Shown here one piece after another: positions 44,892 to 55,895 of a DNA stretch of 64,000 nucleotides. The translations under genes were made by a program, and so were the position numbers. The notes below the pieces were generated by a model that was not told the origin of the DNA, made no database searches, and saw only the letters and a list, made by a program, of their open reading frames with translations. Each line of letters starts with the position of its first letter. The stretch's first letter is position 1. This DNA comes from Ricinus communis (lineage: Eukaryota > Streptophyta > Magnoliopsida > Malpighiales > Euphorbiaceae). The stretch covers positions 14,308,285-14,372,284 of the forward strand of contig NC_063265.1 in assembly GCF_019578655.1 (NCBI RefSeq), given 5' to 3'.

Positions 44892-46108
44892 TATTTCTCA
44901 GGTGACCAGGCCATATTACCGGGTCCCTATGAGCTCATAAGTCATTTTGCACATTACATGACATTTATTTATTTTTACTTACCGTCAAATATATATTTAA
45001 ATACTTTAACTTTTTATAAATTAATCATTTTAATACATTAAATTTTAATTTAATTTAATACTTTTTAACTTATATTTTTTAATATTTAAATATTTTTTGA
45101 CATATGATTTTATTTAACATGTCCACATGTACTATACATAAGTGTCTTAATGTTATCATTAAAAAAAGTTAAGATTAGATTAAAACCAAAACTAAAAATA
45201 TTTTATAAATTATAAAAACAAAACTTAGGTAATTATTATATTATATTGAATACTAAAATATTAAAGTAACTAAATGATTAAAAATCAAAGTGTCTATTGT
45301 ATCTTTTACTTACTGTTATATCGTGGGAATGAAATGTGCAGCTGATATAGTTTGATTATTTCAGAAAATGGGACCACATTTTTCATTTTATTTAAAATAC
45401 AGTTTTAATATATAATTAAGCTGAATTTGTGAACTGTAATCTGATGAGTTCAAGAATAAAATGAAATATTTATAGGGTAATTTATTTGACTCTCCTGAGG
45501 TATAGTCAAATATTCAAGTCAATCCCTCAGTTTTCTTTTTAAAATATATTATAACCTTCATATGTTTTGAGTTTACTCCACACAACTAAACTGCAAAAGA
45601 TTAGCAACAATAAGGAATCAAAAGAGGAGAAAGAGAGCAATTATGTCTGCATACACGATGCTCAGGTAAACAAAAAAAGAAAAGGAAAAAAGAAAAGAAA
45701 AGAACAAAAGAGGTCCTTCCATCTTTTTTTAATCATCTGTTCCAAATTAATACATAATCTTTTCTTGAATAGCAAAAGGAAACTGTTTTGTACTGTAGAC
45801 AAGATGTCAAGGAGAGAGCTAATAGAATCCTGGCCATGCTAGTATTTAGATGCCAATACAAACATCAGGTGAAACAAAATGGATATTCCAAAGTTCTTCA
45901 GCTTCCACATTAGCTATACAGTAGTCTGCAAAAGAGTTATAGTCTTCAAAGATAAAGCTGTTCAATACATTGAAACTTAGCTGCCCATCAAGCATCAGAT
46001 CCTGCTAGATATTAAAATAAGAACATTAAATAAATTTCACTAATCAAAATAATACAGCAACTGCAAAAATAACCAATGTAATCTAGAATGCAACCTGTCA
46101 GATACTGT
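44892..46108. other. Intergenic DNA between RPS23 promoter and ICR2 3' end
   Basis: The stretch is very AT-rich at 45.0-45.5 kb and Lys-codon-like (A/G-rich) at about 45.57-45.73 kb, which creates spurious ORFs. The right part should hold the ICR2 3' UTR. I see no gene. Confidence 0.55.
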
Positions 46109-49100
46109 CTACTTCTGACCCTTCTTCCACAAGACCCCGATCTTCTTCAACATGTTCCCATTTTTCTTCTTTGGCGAGTCATCCTCCATGTCTTCAGAAT
46201 AAGGTGAACCCATAGCGCCAGCAATAGTGTTGTAGCTGTTTTCAAGTGAACCCGTTCTTTCCACAAATTTCCCATTGTTCCCTGATGAAAGCATAGCAGC
46301 TGCTGCCTCAGCTGCCTTTCTCCACTGGTCTGATTGCACCTTTAACCTCCTCAACTCAGCTTCCATTTCTGTGTTTGCTGCCTGGGCTGCATCCAGCTGC
46401 TCAGTTGCTCGTGCTGCTTTTCTGCTATTTTTATCTACTTCTTCTGTTAGATGACCAAGTTTCATCAGAGCCTCTCGCTCTGCAGCCTTTGCTGTTTCTG
46501 CCAAGGAAACAGCTTCATCATTGATTTCACTCCTCTCCATCTCCCCCTTCTTGATTTCCATCTTGAGTATCTCATTCTCTTCAGTTACATTCTGCAATTC
46601 CGCCTCCTTATCTAACAGGCTTGCCTTCAAGTCTGCCAATTCATGCTCTAACTTCTTCAGTTCTATTGCAAGTTCAGATTCTCTTTCACTAGGCTGATTT
46701 TTCTCAAACTTCAAATTCAGACCCTCATTCTCCTCTGAAATATTCTGCAATTCAGTTTCCTTATCCATCAGCTTGGCCCTTAGTTCTTCAATATTACTCT
46801 TAGCATTCTTTAATTCAGCCTCCAACTCAGTCTCTCTTTTTCTTGATTCTAATTTTACTTGTTCAACTTGTTCATAAGCACTTCTAATCTGCAATGTGCT
46901 TTGAATGTATTCTTCCTGGTATCTGGCCTCAGATGCCTCCAGTGCAGATCTCAACTGACCCAATTCAAATTTCAATGAGTTGAGTTCTGAAATAAGCTGA
47001 TTTGTTCCATCATTTTCTTCACTCTCTTGTGGAGGTCCAGTGTCCACTGTAGAATTCACCAATTTACCATCAGTATTAGCTAGATCTGCCTTCAGTTTGC
47101 TAATAAGCTCCTCCAATGACTTCACTTGAGTTTTTGACTGTTCAAGCTCTAAGGACAAGGAGTTGTAAGCCTCCATGGCTTTGCTGCCTTCTGACCGGTG
47201 CATTTCTGCAGTTGCCTTTGCTATTTCCAATTGCTTTTCAGTTTTACTTACTAGTTCCAGGGCTTGAGCTTCTGATTCCCTGCAATCACTAAGCTCATTT
47301 TTCAGTTTCTCAACAAGGGAAAGAGTTTCAGTTAGTTCCATTCTCAAGCCTTGTAGATCGGCATGTGCTGACTCTGCATGTTTTGTTTGTGTATTTTCAG
47401 ATTGCATTACCATTTCCAGCTGACCTTTGAGCTTCTGGATTTCATTCATGGCAGAAGCTAATGCCGCAGAGTCCATGGAATGCTGCTTCTGGACAGCCTC
47501 AAGTTCAGACTGCCAGGCTTTATCTCGATCATGGGATATTTTACGGAGCTCTTGAACCCGAGCGTCCTCAGAAGCAGAAAGTTCCATCAGTTGCTGTTCG
47601 GATTCCTCAAGCTTAGCTGACATAGTTAATAGCTGCTTCTTGGTGTCTTCAGCTTCCTGATGAGCTCGCCTCTTCCATGACTCAGATGTATTCAGCTGAT
47701 CCTTTGCCTTCTTCAGATCCTCCTGGAGCTGAGCTAGCTGAGACTCTAATTCAGATACTCTGCTTGGGCGCTTTTTCTAGAGTTCACAAGACAGGATGGA
47801 AATTGAATAAACAAACAGCTTAAACAAATTTAACTGGCAACACAAATATTAAGAGCAAAAAATTGTAAAATAGAAAGTCATATGGCTAAAACCTGCTTAA
47901 TGCTGGTGATATATGCATTTCCTTGGTAACACATGATAAGTATCTAGCCTATGAAATTTGTCACTATAAGTATGAAATAGTTTTTGTTACAAGTGATCGA
48001 TGAGTACCTCGATTGCTGGACTTCGTGGTGATCTACGCTCAGTGACTTTAGGACTTTTGTCTTTTGGGGTTCTATTTGCTGGATTTGGAGATGAGACCGA
48101 GTCAGAATCGGATCCTGGTGTCTTCAGTTGGCGTGCAGTCCGTGGTGTTGCAGGAGATTTTCTTTGAGGAACTTCTGAAGAGCTAGTTCTGCTTGCAAAG
48201 CTGAAGGAACGACAGTTAGACATGCACAAAAATTTTAAAAAGTACTTAGTTCCAACAATTAATGCTGAAGAAACAACAGAGGGATAAAGCAGAACTTATT
48301 TCAGTTAACTTCAAACAATTGATTTAGAAATAACACTGGTATTAATACACGTGTTCTGTTAGGTGATACAACTGCAATACCTGCCACGTCTTCAATAGAT
48401 TAGCCATGCTCAAATTCAACACCCACCCACCACATGGATATTGATGCATCACCAGACAATAAATAAAAGTAATCTCAGGATAAAATTTTTTTTCCCTTTT
48501 TATTAACTTTTCAGATATTAGCTGATAAATTTATAGTTATTGCTCAAACAGAAAAATTTAAGTTATAGTGAAGAAAAAGAAAACAAAGGTATTGAAGGAA
48601 AAATAAAAGGACAGCATATCCTATATGGTTGAGGTGGATATATCAATTGATGTAATGCACAGAAAAGCATCTAGTTTTAAGTTGGCGTATTGACATCTAA
48701 ACTGAACATGAAGTGTATTTCAGATGAGTTGTTTTAAACACTAAGTGACACCTCAAAATAGTACTCATGACACTCTAGATAAAAGAGCCAAAAAAAAAAA
48801 AAAAACCATAGAAGTGTCTTCCATTAACACAATTATGGTTAAATATTTATGCCATTAAGAAGGGCTCATCAATCACAAACCATATTAATAAACTCTTAGA
48901 ATTCCTTTTGGTGACTGGTTGTGACTGAAGCAAACGGCATAGTGTCATAACTTGACCCCATTTCTTGTAGAAACTTAATTTTCCATAGACTCTACTATCT
49001 GCTGTTAGTTACCAAAAACTGAATCTTCTATCATTAAGACATGCATTGCAGAAGGCAAACAAACTCAAAAGGAATCAAGAGGCAGCCCCACCTAAAGAAC

Positions 49101-49242
49101 AAAGAACTAAATGGATGTAACTTGCTAGCAAAAGGTGAAATTGAGTTAACAGCACAAGGGTAATCATTTTGAGAAAAAGAAACCAAAAAATAGTAAAGTG
49201 CGACGAAAGTCCATAGCAATACCTTGCTTTTGGAGTCTGCAT
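46109..49242 (-). CDS. ICR2: Interactor of constitutive active ROPs (ICR2/RIP type), three coding exons, 626 aa
   Basis: This is a coiled-coil scaffold that binds active ROP GTPases and, in the ICR2-5 group, associates with microtubules. Exons on the minus strand: 49223-49242 (20 nt), 48008-48200, 46109-47776. They give 626 residues. The N-terminus [26 protein letters not shown] and the [13 protein letters not shown] block are family hallmarks. The rest is almost one continuous heptad-rich coiled coil (about 75-560). Near residue 555 is [13 protein letters not shown], the motif needed for ROP binding in ICR1. The tail [13 protein letters not shown] is basic. A leader intron is inferred from about 50791 to 49332: GT at 50791-50790 after a TTTTTTTG run, TTGCAG at 49337-49332. 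That would put transcription start near 50.9-51.1 kb. The closest Arabidopsis gene, by tail and neighbours, is At2g37080. Confidence 0.92.
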
Positions 49243-51100
49243 TGTTTCTTCTCTATTCTTGAGTAGAAGAGATAAAAGATTGAATTAGTAATGTCCTTGT
49301 TGAAACCTCCACCTGACCTGACCCACACCACCTGCAATTGTTCAGAGAAGTCCTTTGAGTGAGAAAGAAAATCAAAAGAGAAACTATTATATATGTATTC
49401 AAAAGTAAAGATATGCATAACTCAAAAAGGACAGCCACCTCTAATTGGTTTGCACATACCATAACAAACTAGCAAGCTAACAACAAAACAATACAATCCC
49501 TTCAAAGAAACTCCTTAGAAACTACCCCCACTACTACCAACCAAACAACTAGACAAAAGATTAAAACCAAAGAAAAAAAGTTGCAATAGAAAAGATTTCA
49601 CTAAACATTCAACATATTATCCATCTTAGTAATTTTATATCTACCGTATAATCCATCTTAATGATTTTTCTTTTCTCCCTTTATTTTTACTCCAGTACTC
49701 GTGTTATGCTCCATACAAGGTTATGAACCGACAATGGGCCAACAAAAAGATAAATGGCAATAATAACACCAAACAAATGGCCGTCTATGTGTTTAATTTA
49801 AAAGATTTTGTGTGTTTCTGTGTCTATATGTGCGCATGCCCTTCCTACACAACAGCCCATTGCAGCTTAAAAATCAGAGTCTAGAAACATATCATAACAA
49901 CAAGAGTGGAAAAAAATGAACTGTTCTCTGTAAATTAGGAGAAGAAAATTGACACAGATTTCCTTCTTCATGTCTCATAAAGGAAATAAAAATATAGGTT
50001 AACCCCAGAAACTATCAACCCTAAGGAGGAAAAAATTAAAAACAAACACAAAAGATTGATTAAATTGCATAGCAGCAATTTTCAGGCCTTGCCTGTGTGG
50101 TTCTTCAGCAACTAAAAGCTGTCAAAAAATCATAGCTTTTGCGAAGTAAAAAGCCAAGCTACCAAATCATTTCATTAAAACCTATAAAAGAATTCTGAAA
50201 AAAGAGAAAAAAGAATCATGAAGCGCATACAACATAAAAATATGGCAATAACGACCCAAGAACATCAAAACAGAACAATACTAAACACCTCAAATACTTT
50301 TTAAACTTCAGGAGTTAAAACACTTAGATCTACAGAAGATTTTTTTACAAGAAGCCACCATCAGAAATTAGATAAAAGTGCATACGGAGATCCGAGTTTA
50401 GCAGAGAATCAAAAGGCACGGTTCCCAATAATAAATCTAAAACCTGAATGGAGTAACAAAAGTAAAAAATCAAAGCTTGACTCTTTTTTAAACGAAATCT
50501 TCGAACCCCAGAAACAAGCCACGTTCAAGCTCTGCAGACCAGCCAAAGATTCCACAATTTCATGGATAAGCAGAGCCTTTACCAGGGAAAACGACATTTC
50601 TTTGAAAATAAAACTTGAAGAAGCAATTGTACTAGTAACAAGTTCCTAAAACAAACGAACCTTAAAGTCCATTTAAAATCTCAAATTTTTCTATGAAGCA
50701 CCTAACGTTCAAACTTCAAAGAAGAAGAAAGAACGAAAGAAAAAACTCCATTGCTGAAGAATTAGCAACCAATAACATCTGAGTTTCTCACCAAAAAAAT
50801 TCTCTGCTTTGGAAAGGTTTTAGCTTTGGCAGGTTTGCTAGGTATGCGCTGCTGCAACACAAAGTTCTGTGTTTCTTTTTCCTCTTTTCAACTGCCGAGA
50901 ATGTGAAACAGAAGAGTTTCAAAGCCCTAGAAAACCCTAGTTTAGTTAAACCAAACAAGGTGTTATTGACTGCATTGGTAGAGCAGAGAAGAGAGTTCAG
51001 CTGCTTTCTTCAGCTACTTCTTAGCTCACTTCCCGAGTCTCTTCTCTCTTTTGTCTCTGTTACTTGTCAGAAGAAAATAAAAATAAAAATAAAAAAGAAA
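49243..51100 (-). promoter_or_regulatory. ICR2 5' UTR, inferred 1.46 kb leader intron and promoter start
   Basis: Bases 49243-49331 look like a second leader exon and about 50792-51050 like the first; the stretch between is inferred intron (50791-49332). None of the ORFs inside is supported by family resemblance. Splice signals are the only evidence. Confidence 0.5.
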
Positions 51101-53746
51101 GTAAGCTAATGCTACTGTTCATATATGCAGAGAAACCATTGGGTCACCTTCCTATTTTATATATATATATAAATATATTTTTCATTTCTACTTTCAAAAG
51201 CATAGCTATCTATTAAAACCCAATAGATTAATTTTATGTGCAAACTCAGGCATTTACCCATGTTACTACAGAAATGAAAAATAAGTAATTAATTTGAAAC
51301 TTGTGAGTGCAAGATGATAACTGCCAAAGCAAACCAAAACTCTGAATAATTTGAACAAGAAAATGACAAAACAGTTTCTCTCATCAGGGGATCTTTGATT
51401 AACCCCTAGCTAAACACAGAAGCTTAAACGGTTAAATGGGATCCTTGTAATCAAAGCCAAATGACAAACTGACAAGCAACTTTGGTTTTGTCCTCAAGTG
51501 GTCAACACACCTGTAGTTCTTTTCTTGTAACAATTCATCCACTATAGCTTTTACTTTACAAAGAATTAGTGGGTTGCGCTGAACCTTGTCACATATGGGT
51601 TTGGATCGGGTTATAGCCCGACCATATTCAGAATGTAGCAGGACATGAAAGTTAATGCGGGTCATTGTTGCTGCTCACTGCCATGCATACACATGTGCTA
51701 CCTCTGCCTTCCTGTTCAGGGCACGGCAAAATCAATATCATCTAAACTGATATGATATTTAACTGATTCCTACTGGTCCATAGGTAATGTTTTGTGATCA
51801 ATTAATTTTTTAGTACTTTTCTAGTCTTGAATATAACTTAACTACATTTGCTATTATGTTTTCCAAACCAAACTTTTCAAAGATATTTCTTTTTTGAGTT
51901 CTAAAGAACTGAAAAATTTTAATACCTTTTTCTAAAAGTAAATTTAACAAAAGCAGCCTAATTATTAATTCAAAATTGATAGGCAATGCCTATCATGTTA
52001 TACCTTAAGTTGAGTCATACAACAAAAACCAAACCACCCAACAAAGTATTACCTTGTCACATGATACTTAGGCCATATGTTTCCTTCCCTATAATAATCA
52101 TGCACTTGGGTTTTTAAATGCTCAAATCTTGAGTGCTTTGAAAGTACTTAAAAATGAGCAAATAGCCATTGAAAAATACTCTTTTTATTGGAGAGACTTA
52201 AACATGTGTGGATCACAATCATAATACCTTTTAGCTCCTAAGTCCCACCCCTATTTATTTCTTTGAGGATTAATCCGAAGACTATTATTTTAAAGTATTA
52301 AAGTATAGAAGTTGAGGATATCATATGTTCAAAGTGTTTGCTTTGTTTAGAATGAAAGCAACGTAAATTGATATGAATACATATATAGTGGCTTTTGTGG
52401 GTGTTTGATAATTTTCCTTGAACAGTAATTTACCTCCAAAAAGCTATGTGACAACTCAATTTTTTGCAGTGGGACATTATCATTCATCGACTAAAGAAAA
52501 CAACATAATGGGGACTAAATGTTTTAGTTGTTTTTGAGAAATTATAGAAGTCATTTTTGTTTGATATGTTTAGTCTTGATGTGGTATGAAATAAGTGTTC
52601 CTCCCGGATCGAATCACCAGAACTTGACATATAAATATCAGAATTTCCCTTCCGTGATATATACACCTGCAGAGGGAATAATCTGTCAATTTCCAAAGCA
52701 AATCTCACCAGAAGTTCTAATCCATCCAGGTCACATGGAAATGCATAAATTGGCTTGTATTCAGCCACAAAGTTCAGTAATGACGGCTCATGCATAAGCA
52801 CAAGCAGCAGCATCTGGTTTAGGAAGTTTCTCCCGTTGCCGAGTAACAGGATTTGCAGATGTAGTAGGCCTCGAGTCCTGTACGATCCTAGATCAGCAGA
52901 GAGCTCCATTGGACGAACACCTGACGTCGACCAGTTCAAGCAAAAACTTCAAAGATGGGTCTGGAACTTCATATGCCATTGGGTCAAGGGACCTAAATGT
53001 TGAATTCTGCAGGGATGAATGAGATTGGCAAAAGAAGCCTGATACATCATGGAACAGTTGTGAGCAAGGAAAGGAGTTGAAATATAAATCTTCCACTCTC
53101 AGACAAACATTGGTGCATCAACGAAGTGATTTAGCAGGATAATAATCTTACAAAGAATGTTCCAGGTTTCTTTGCTCCATCCACCATTTAACTTGCAAGT
53201 AAAACTTGTATATCATTCCACTTAATGAATAGCAGCCAAACCTTAATAATCAAAACTACAGGTTAAGTTATTATTACAAGAGGACAGAAAAAAAGCTTCT
53301 TATGCTAGGACCATTATATAGAGAAATTAAATCTTCTAGTAATTAGGACCCTGACATTATTCTACATAAAATAAGAAAATCTAAACAAATAGAAAGGAAA
53401 CTCACACCAATCAGGATCATACTATGCTTGTGCAAGTGCTCAAGTTCTGGTTATGCTTGCATTAATTACACCAGATGGTTCAATCAATTTTGAAGCCATG
53501 GCCTAGAAATTATGCTGAAAATCATCTTTACAATCCTAAAAGAGGAAAAAACAATACAAGCTGGAGCTGAAAATTGTGAGTATCCCTTATGAAGCCATAA
53601 AAGTGTCCACTTGTAGGACTTTTGGATTAGCTGTTATCAGAGATCTACTCTATGAGGCTTGTAGGAAACATATATAAGCAAGTAATAACCTCTAATTAAA
53701 AGTTCCAAATTAGATTTTAAATGAAAGCAGCAACAGCAGGAATAAC
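51101..53746. other. Gene-poor stretch with two unresolved minus-strand frames
   Basis: No recognised gene. On the minus strand at about 52893-53096 a frame reads FRSLDPMAYEVPDPSLKFLL. Beyond a TGA it continues with TTSANPVTRQREKLPKPDAA, and a second frame at 52484-52939 includes DLDGLELLVRFALEIDRLF. These look codon-like but carry stops or frame changes, so they may be relics or chance. A 77-codon ORF at 51432-51665 (minus) has no family match. Confidence 0.4.
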
Positions 53747-54466
53747 CTAATAGTAGCACCTTGTTGATCTGCTCCGAGAAGACTGAGCCAGCTGATTTTT
53801 CCGACAAAATCGAATCAAAGTAGGGTTAAGGAATCCAAACGCCAGACTACATGCACAGGAATTGCATAATTGTAACATTGTTCAAAGTTAACAGGAATGG
53901 ATATCCCACCCAGTATGTTTGACTTTGAGAAGTCGAACCATGTAAGCTTTCCACATCTCATGCAAAGAATCAAACCGGTCATGTAAATTCAAAGCAGAAT
54001 GAAATTTTATGAGAAAAAGTATCAGTATTCAAAGGGCAGCTGTTGTAGAATAACTACAGATTAAAGAACTTGATAATTTTGGCATGCATCTCTCGTGTTC
54101 TATAACAATTGCTATTTTGTTGTTCTCCAGTAGTTTTATAGTAATAACATCTTAAGATAGACTCAAAGCGCAGCCTAGAAAGAGACCATGTGTGGCAATC
54201 AAACCTACAATACAGGAGCATCAAACTCACTTTTAGAGATCTTGGGGCAGATCAAATGATCCACCATTTTTATGTTGCTTCACATGCATGGACCTTTTAG
54301 AGCGCTTTGAGTGAGTTTGAAAATCTCTAACATGACAACTCATAGATTTGCCACGCCCTTATACATAATTGTCAAGAAGGATCCAATTATCCAGTTCTTC
54401 TTTTTTGGCAGAATCACCATGTTGAAGAAGTTCATCTAAAATCATGCTTCCCTTTTTACTCTGAAA
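53747..54466 (-). pseudogene. Decayed RNase P/MRP subunit POP4 (Rpp29)-like gene fragment
   Basis: Three exon-like blocks lie in order on the minus strand. Block a (54231-54466) reads SMILDELLQHGDSAKKEELD, then NWILLDNYV, a TAA, GRGKSMS, then SKRSKRSMHVKQHKNGG and SFDLPQDL, another TAA, and a good donor. Block b (about 53910-53975) reads FDSLHEMWKAYMVRLLKVKH and ends at GT. Block c (about 53748-53802) reads KNQLAQ, then after a frameshift LLGADQQGATI. The order matches plant POP4, where HEMWK precedes the LGAD(L)HGAI region, as also in human Rpp29. Defects are two TAA codons where I expect CAA, AG lost at two acceptor sites, and a frameshift. Neither N-terminal exons nor the C-terminal half were found. 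POP4 identity is from memory of the family. Confidence 0.66.
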
Positions 54467-55457
54467 CTGCAGAATGCCAAACAGATTGAAGCTGCTTTTA
54501 TGAATCTTAGTTCAGGCAGCAAAGGATTACGTCGACATTAGTTGTCAGTAAGGTTCTCATGTACGGGATGGGAGAGCTGTGAATATGCATGCTGGACTAT
54601 CCTCCTCCATATCTACAAACAATGATTTAAGAAAATAAAATAAAGATTCTAAGACACCTGCAAATAACTGATCGCATTTTCTGCCTGACCAGTTTAAAAA
54701 AGGCAATTTATGCCACACCTTCCTATATGAATGTATACATGTAAAGGAAAAAGAAAAAGCTCCAAAACAAGAAGGCAAGGGATATATCTATATGAATATA
54801 ATATTTAAGATTGAGCAGATTGGAAAAGGACCATCTCTTTTGGATGAGCTATTCAAGAAGGGAGTGACTGGAGCAGCCAGAAGATTTGCAAGGAAAGCAA
54901 CAGAAGAAAGAAATGGTTGGTATTCACAGTGTTTTACTTTCTATCTTCCTCATTGAATCTCTGTTTTCGGCTTTTCTTTTGTTGCTGAAGCAGCTCAGCT
55001 TCAACTGCAACAGACCACCTCGCCAGTGCCTCCAATGTTCGTTCTCTTTGATCCTGGTAATCCGTCTATGTACCCATGGATGCTGAAAAACCAAACCTGG
55101 GAGTGCCAGCGGTTTCGCTGGGAGATTCTCACGTGAATTCAAAACGGCAAATCGTTTAGTCTTTCTTTTTATAATAAAACCAAAATAATAATAAACGCAC
55201 AATATCTAAGGAAGACGTACTCCCGAGTGAAACTTTATCAAAGCTCTCATTAAAGAAAATAAAAGGTTTGTACTTTGGAAAGAAAACATTCCCGTGCACA
55301 TGCATCCACCACCGCATATTTCATTTCTCACTGACACGTCATCTCCGTACACTATAACCGGTGATACCAACTCCCAAACCGCCAGACACGCCACCGTCCT
55401 ACCCGGTTAAGACCTCCATAATCTCCATGCACGCCGGCGTTTATAAAAGTCTGACTT

Positions 55458-55464
55458 ACGTGGC
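55458..55464 (+). promoter_or_regulatory. ABRE-like ACGTGGC core upstream of the hydrolase
   Basis: TTACGTGGCGA contains the ABRE core ACGTGGC, about 430 bases upstream of the ATG, with another CACGTG at 55130-55135. Short motifs such as these occur by chance, so this is only suggestive. Confidence 0.3.
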
Positions 55465-55809
55465 GAAATCCTCACCGTCACTCTCTCCATAACCAGCCAA
55501 AAGAGCTTAAAGTTAAAGGATTAGTTAAACAGTCAATTATTCATACAAAAAGAAGATTAAGACTGAAAAATTAAAGCTTTACTTAAATAAATAGATCAGA
55601 TTATCGTCAGAGCCAATGGTTTCTCTGTCATCTTGATAGCAACAGTAGAGAGGAGAGAGAGATGCTCTTCTCTTTTTGGCGTTTTTATTTCAGAAGATTT
55701 TGATTCTCTTTTTTAAAAATGGTCGGTTAGGTTTTTTTTTTTTTATACTGTTTTTGATTAAACAATCACTACTTGAAATTCACGCTTCTAAAGTTTCTGT
55801 TTCACCTTC

Positions 55810-55814
<5 letters not shown>

Positions 55815-55854
<40 letters not shown>
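55815..55854 (+). repeat. (AT)20 microsatellite just upstream of the hydrolase start
   Basis: A perfect 40-base AT run ends 41 bases before the ATG at 55896, so it probably lies in the 5' UTR or core promoter. Such runs are length-variable between individuals. Confidence 0.9.
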
Positions 55855-55857
<3 letters not shown>

Positions 55858-55895
55858 CTCGCTTTTGCTAAAGTGGAGTAGTGAGCGAAGCGATA

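Larger units (their letters stand above)
54467..55895. other. Intergenic DNA and promoter/leader of the alpha/beta-hydrolase gene
   Basis: At about 54810-54935 the plus strand has an open, charged frame (GPSLLDELFKKGVTGAARRF) that I cannot place. A CACGTG G-box lies at 55130-55135, an ACGTGGC ABRE-like core at 55458-55464, and a (AT)20 run at 55815-55854. The right end is the leader of the hydrolase gene. Confidence 0.5.

Noticed and set aside
45567..45842. 91-codon Lys-rich plus-strand ORF
   Set aside because: It is produced by an A/G-rich low-complexity run; no domain, no splice or homology support.
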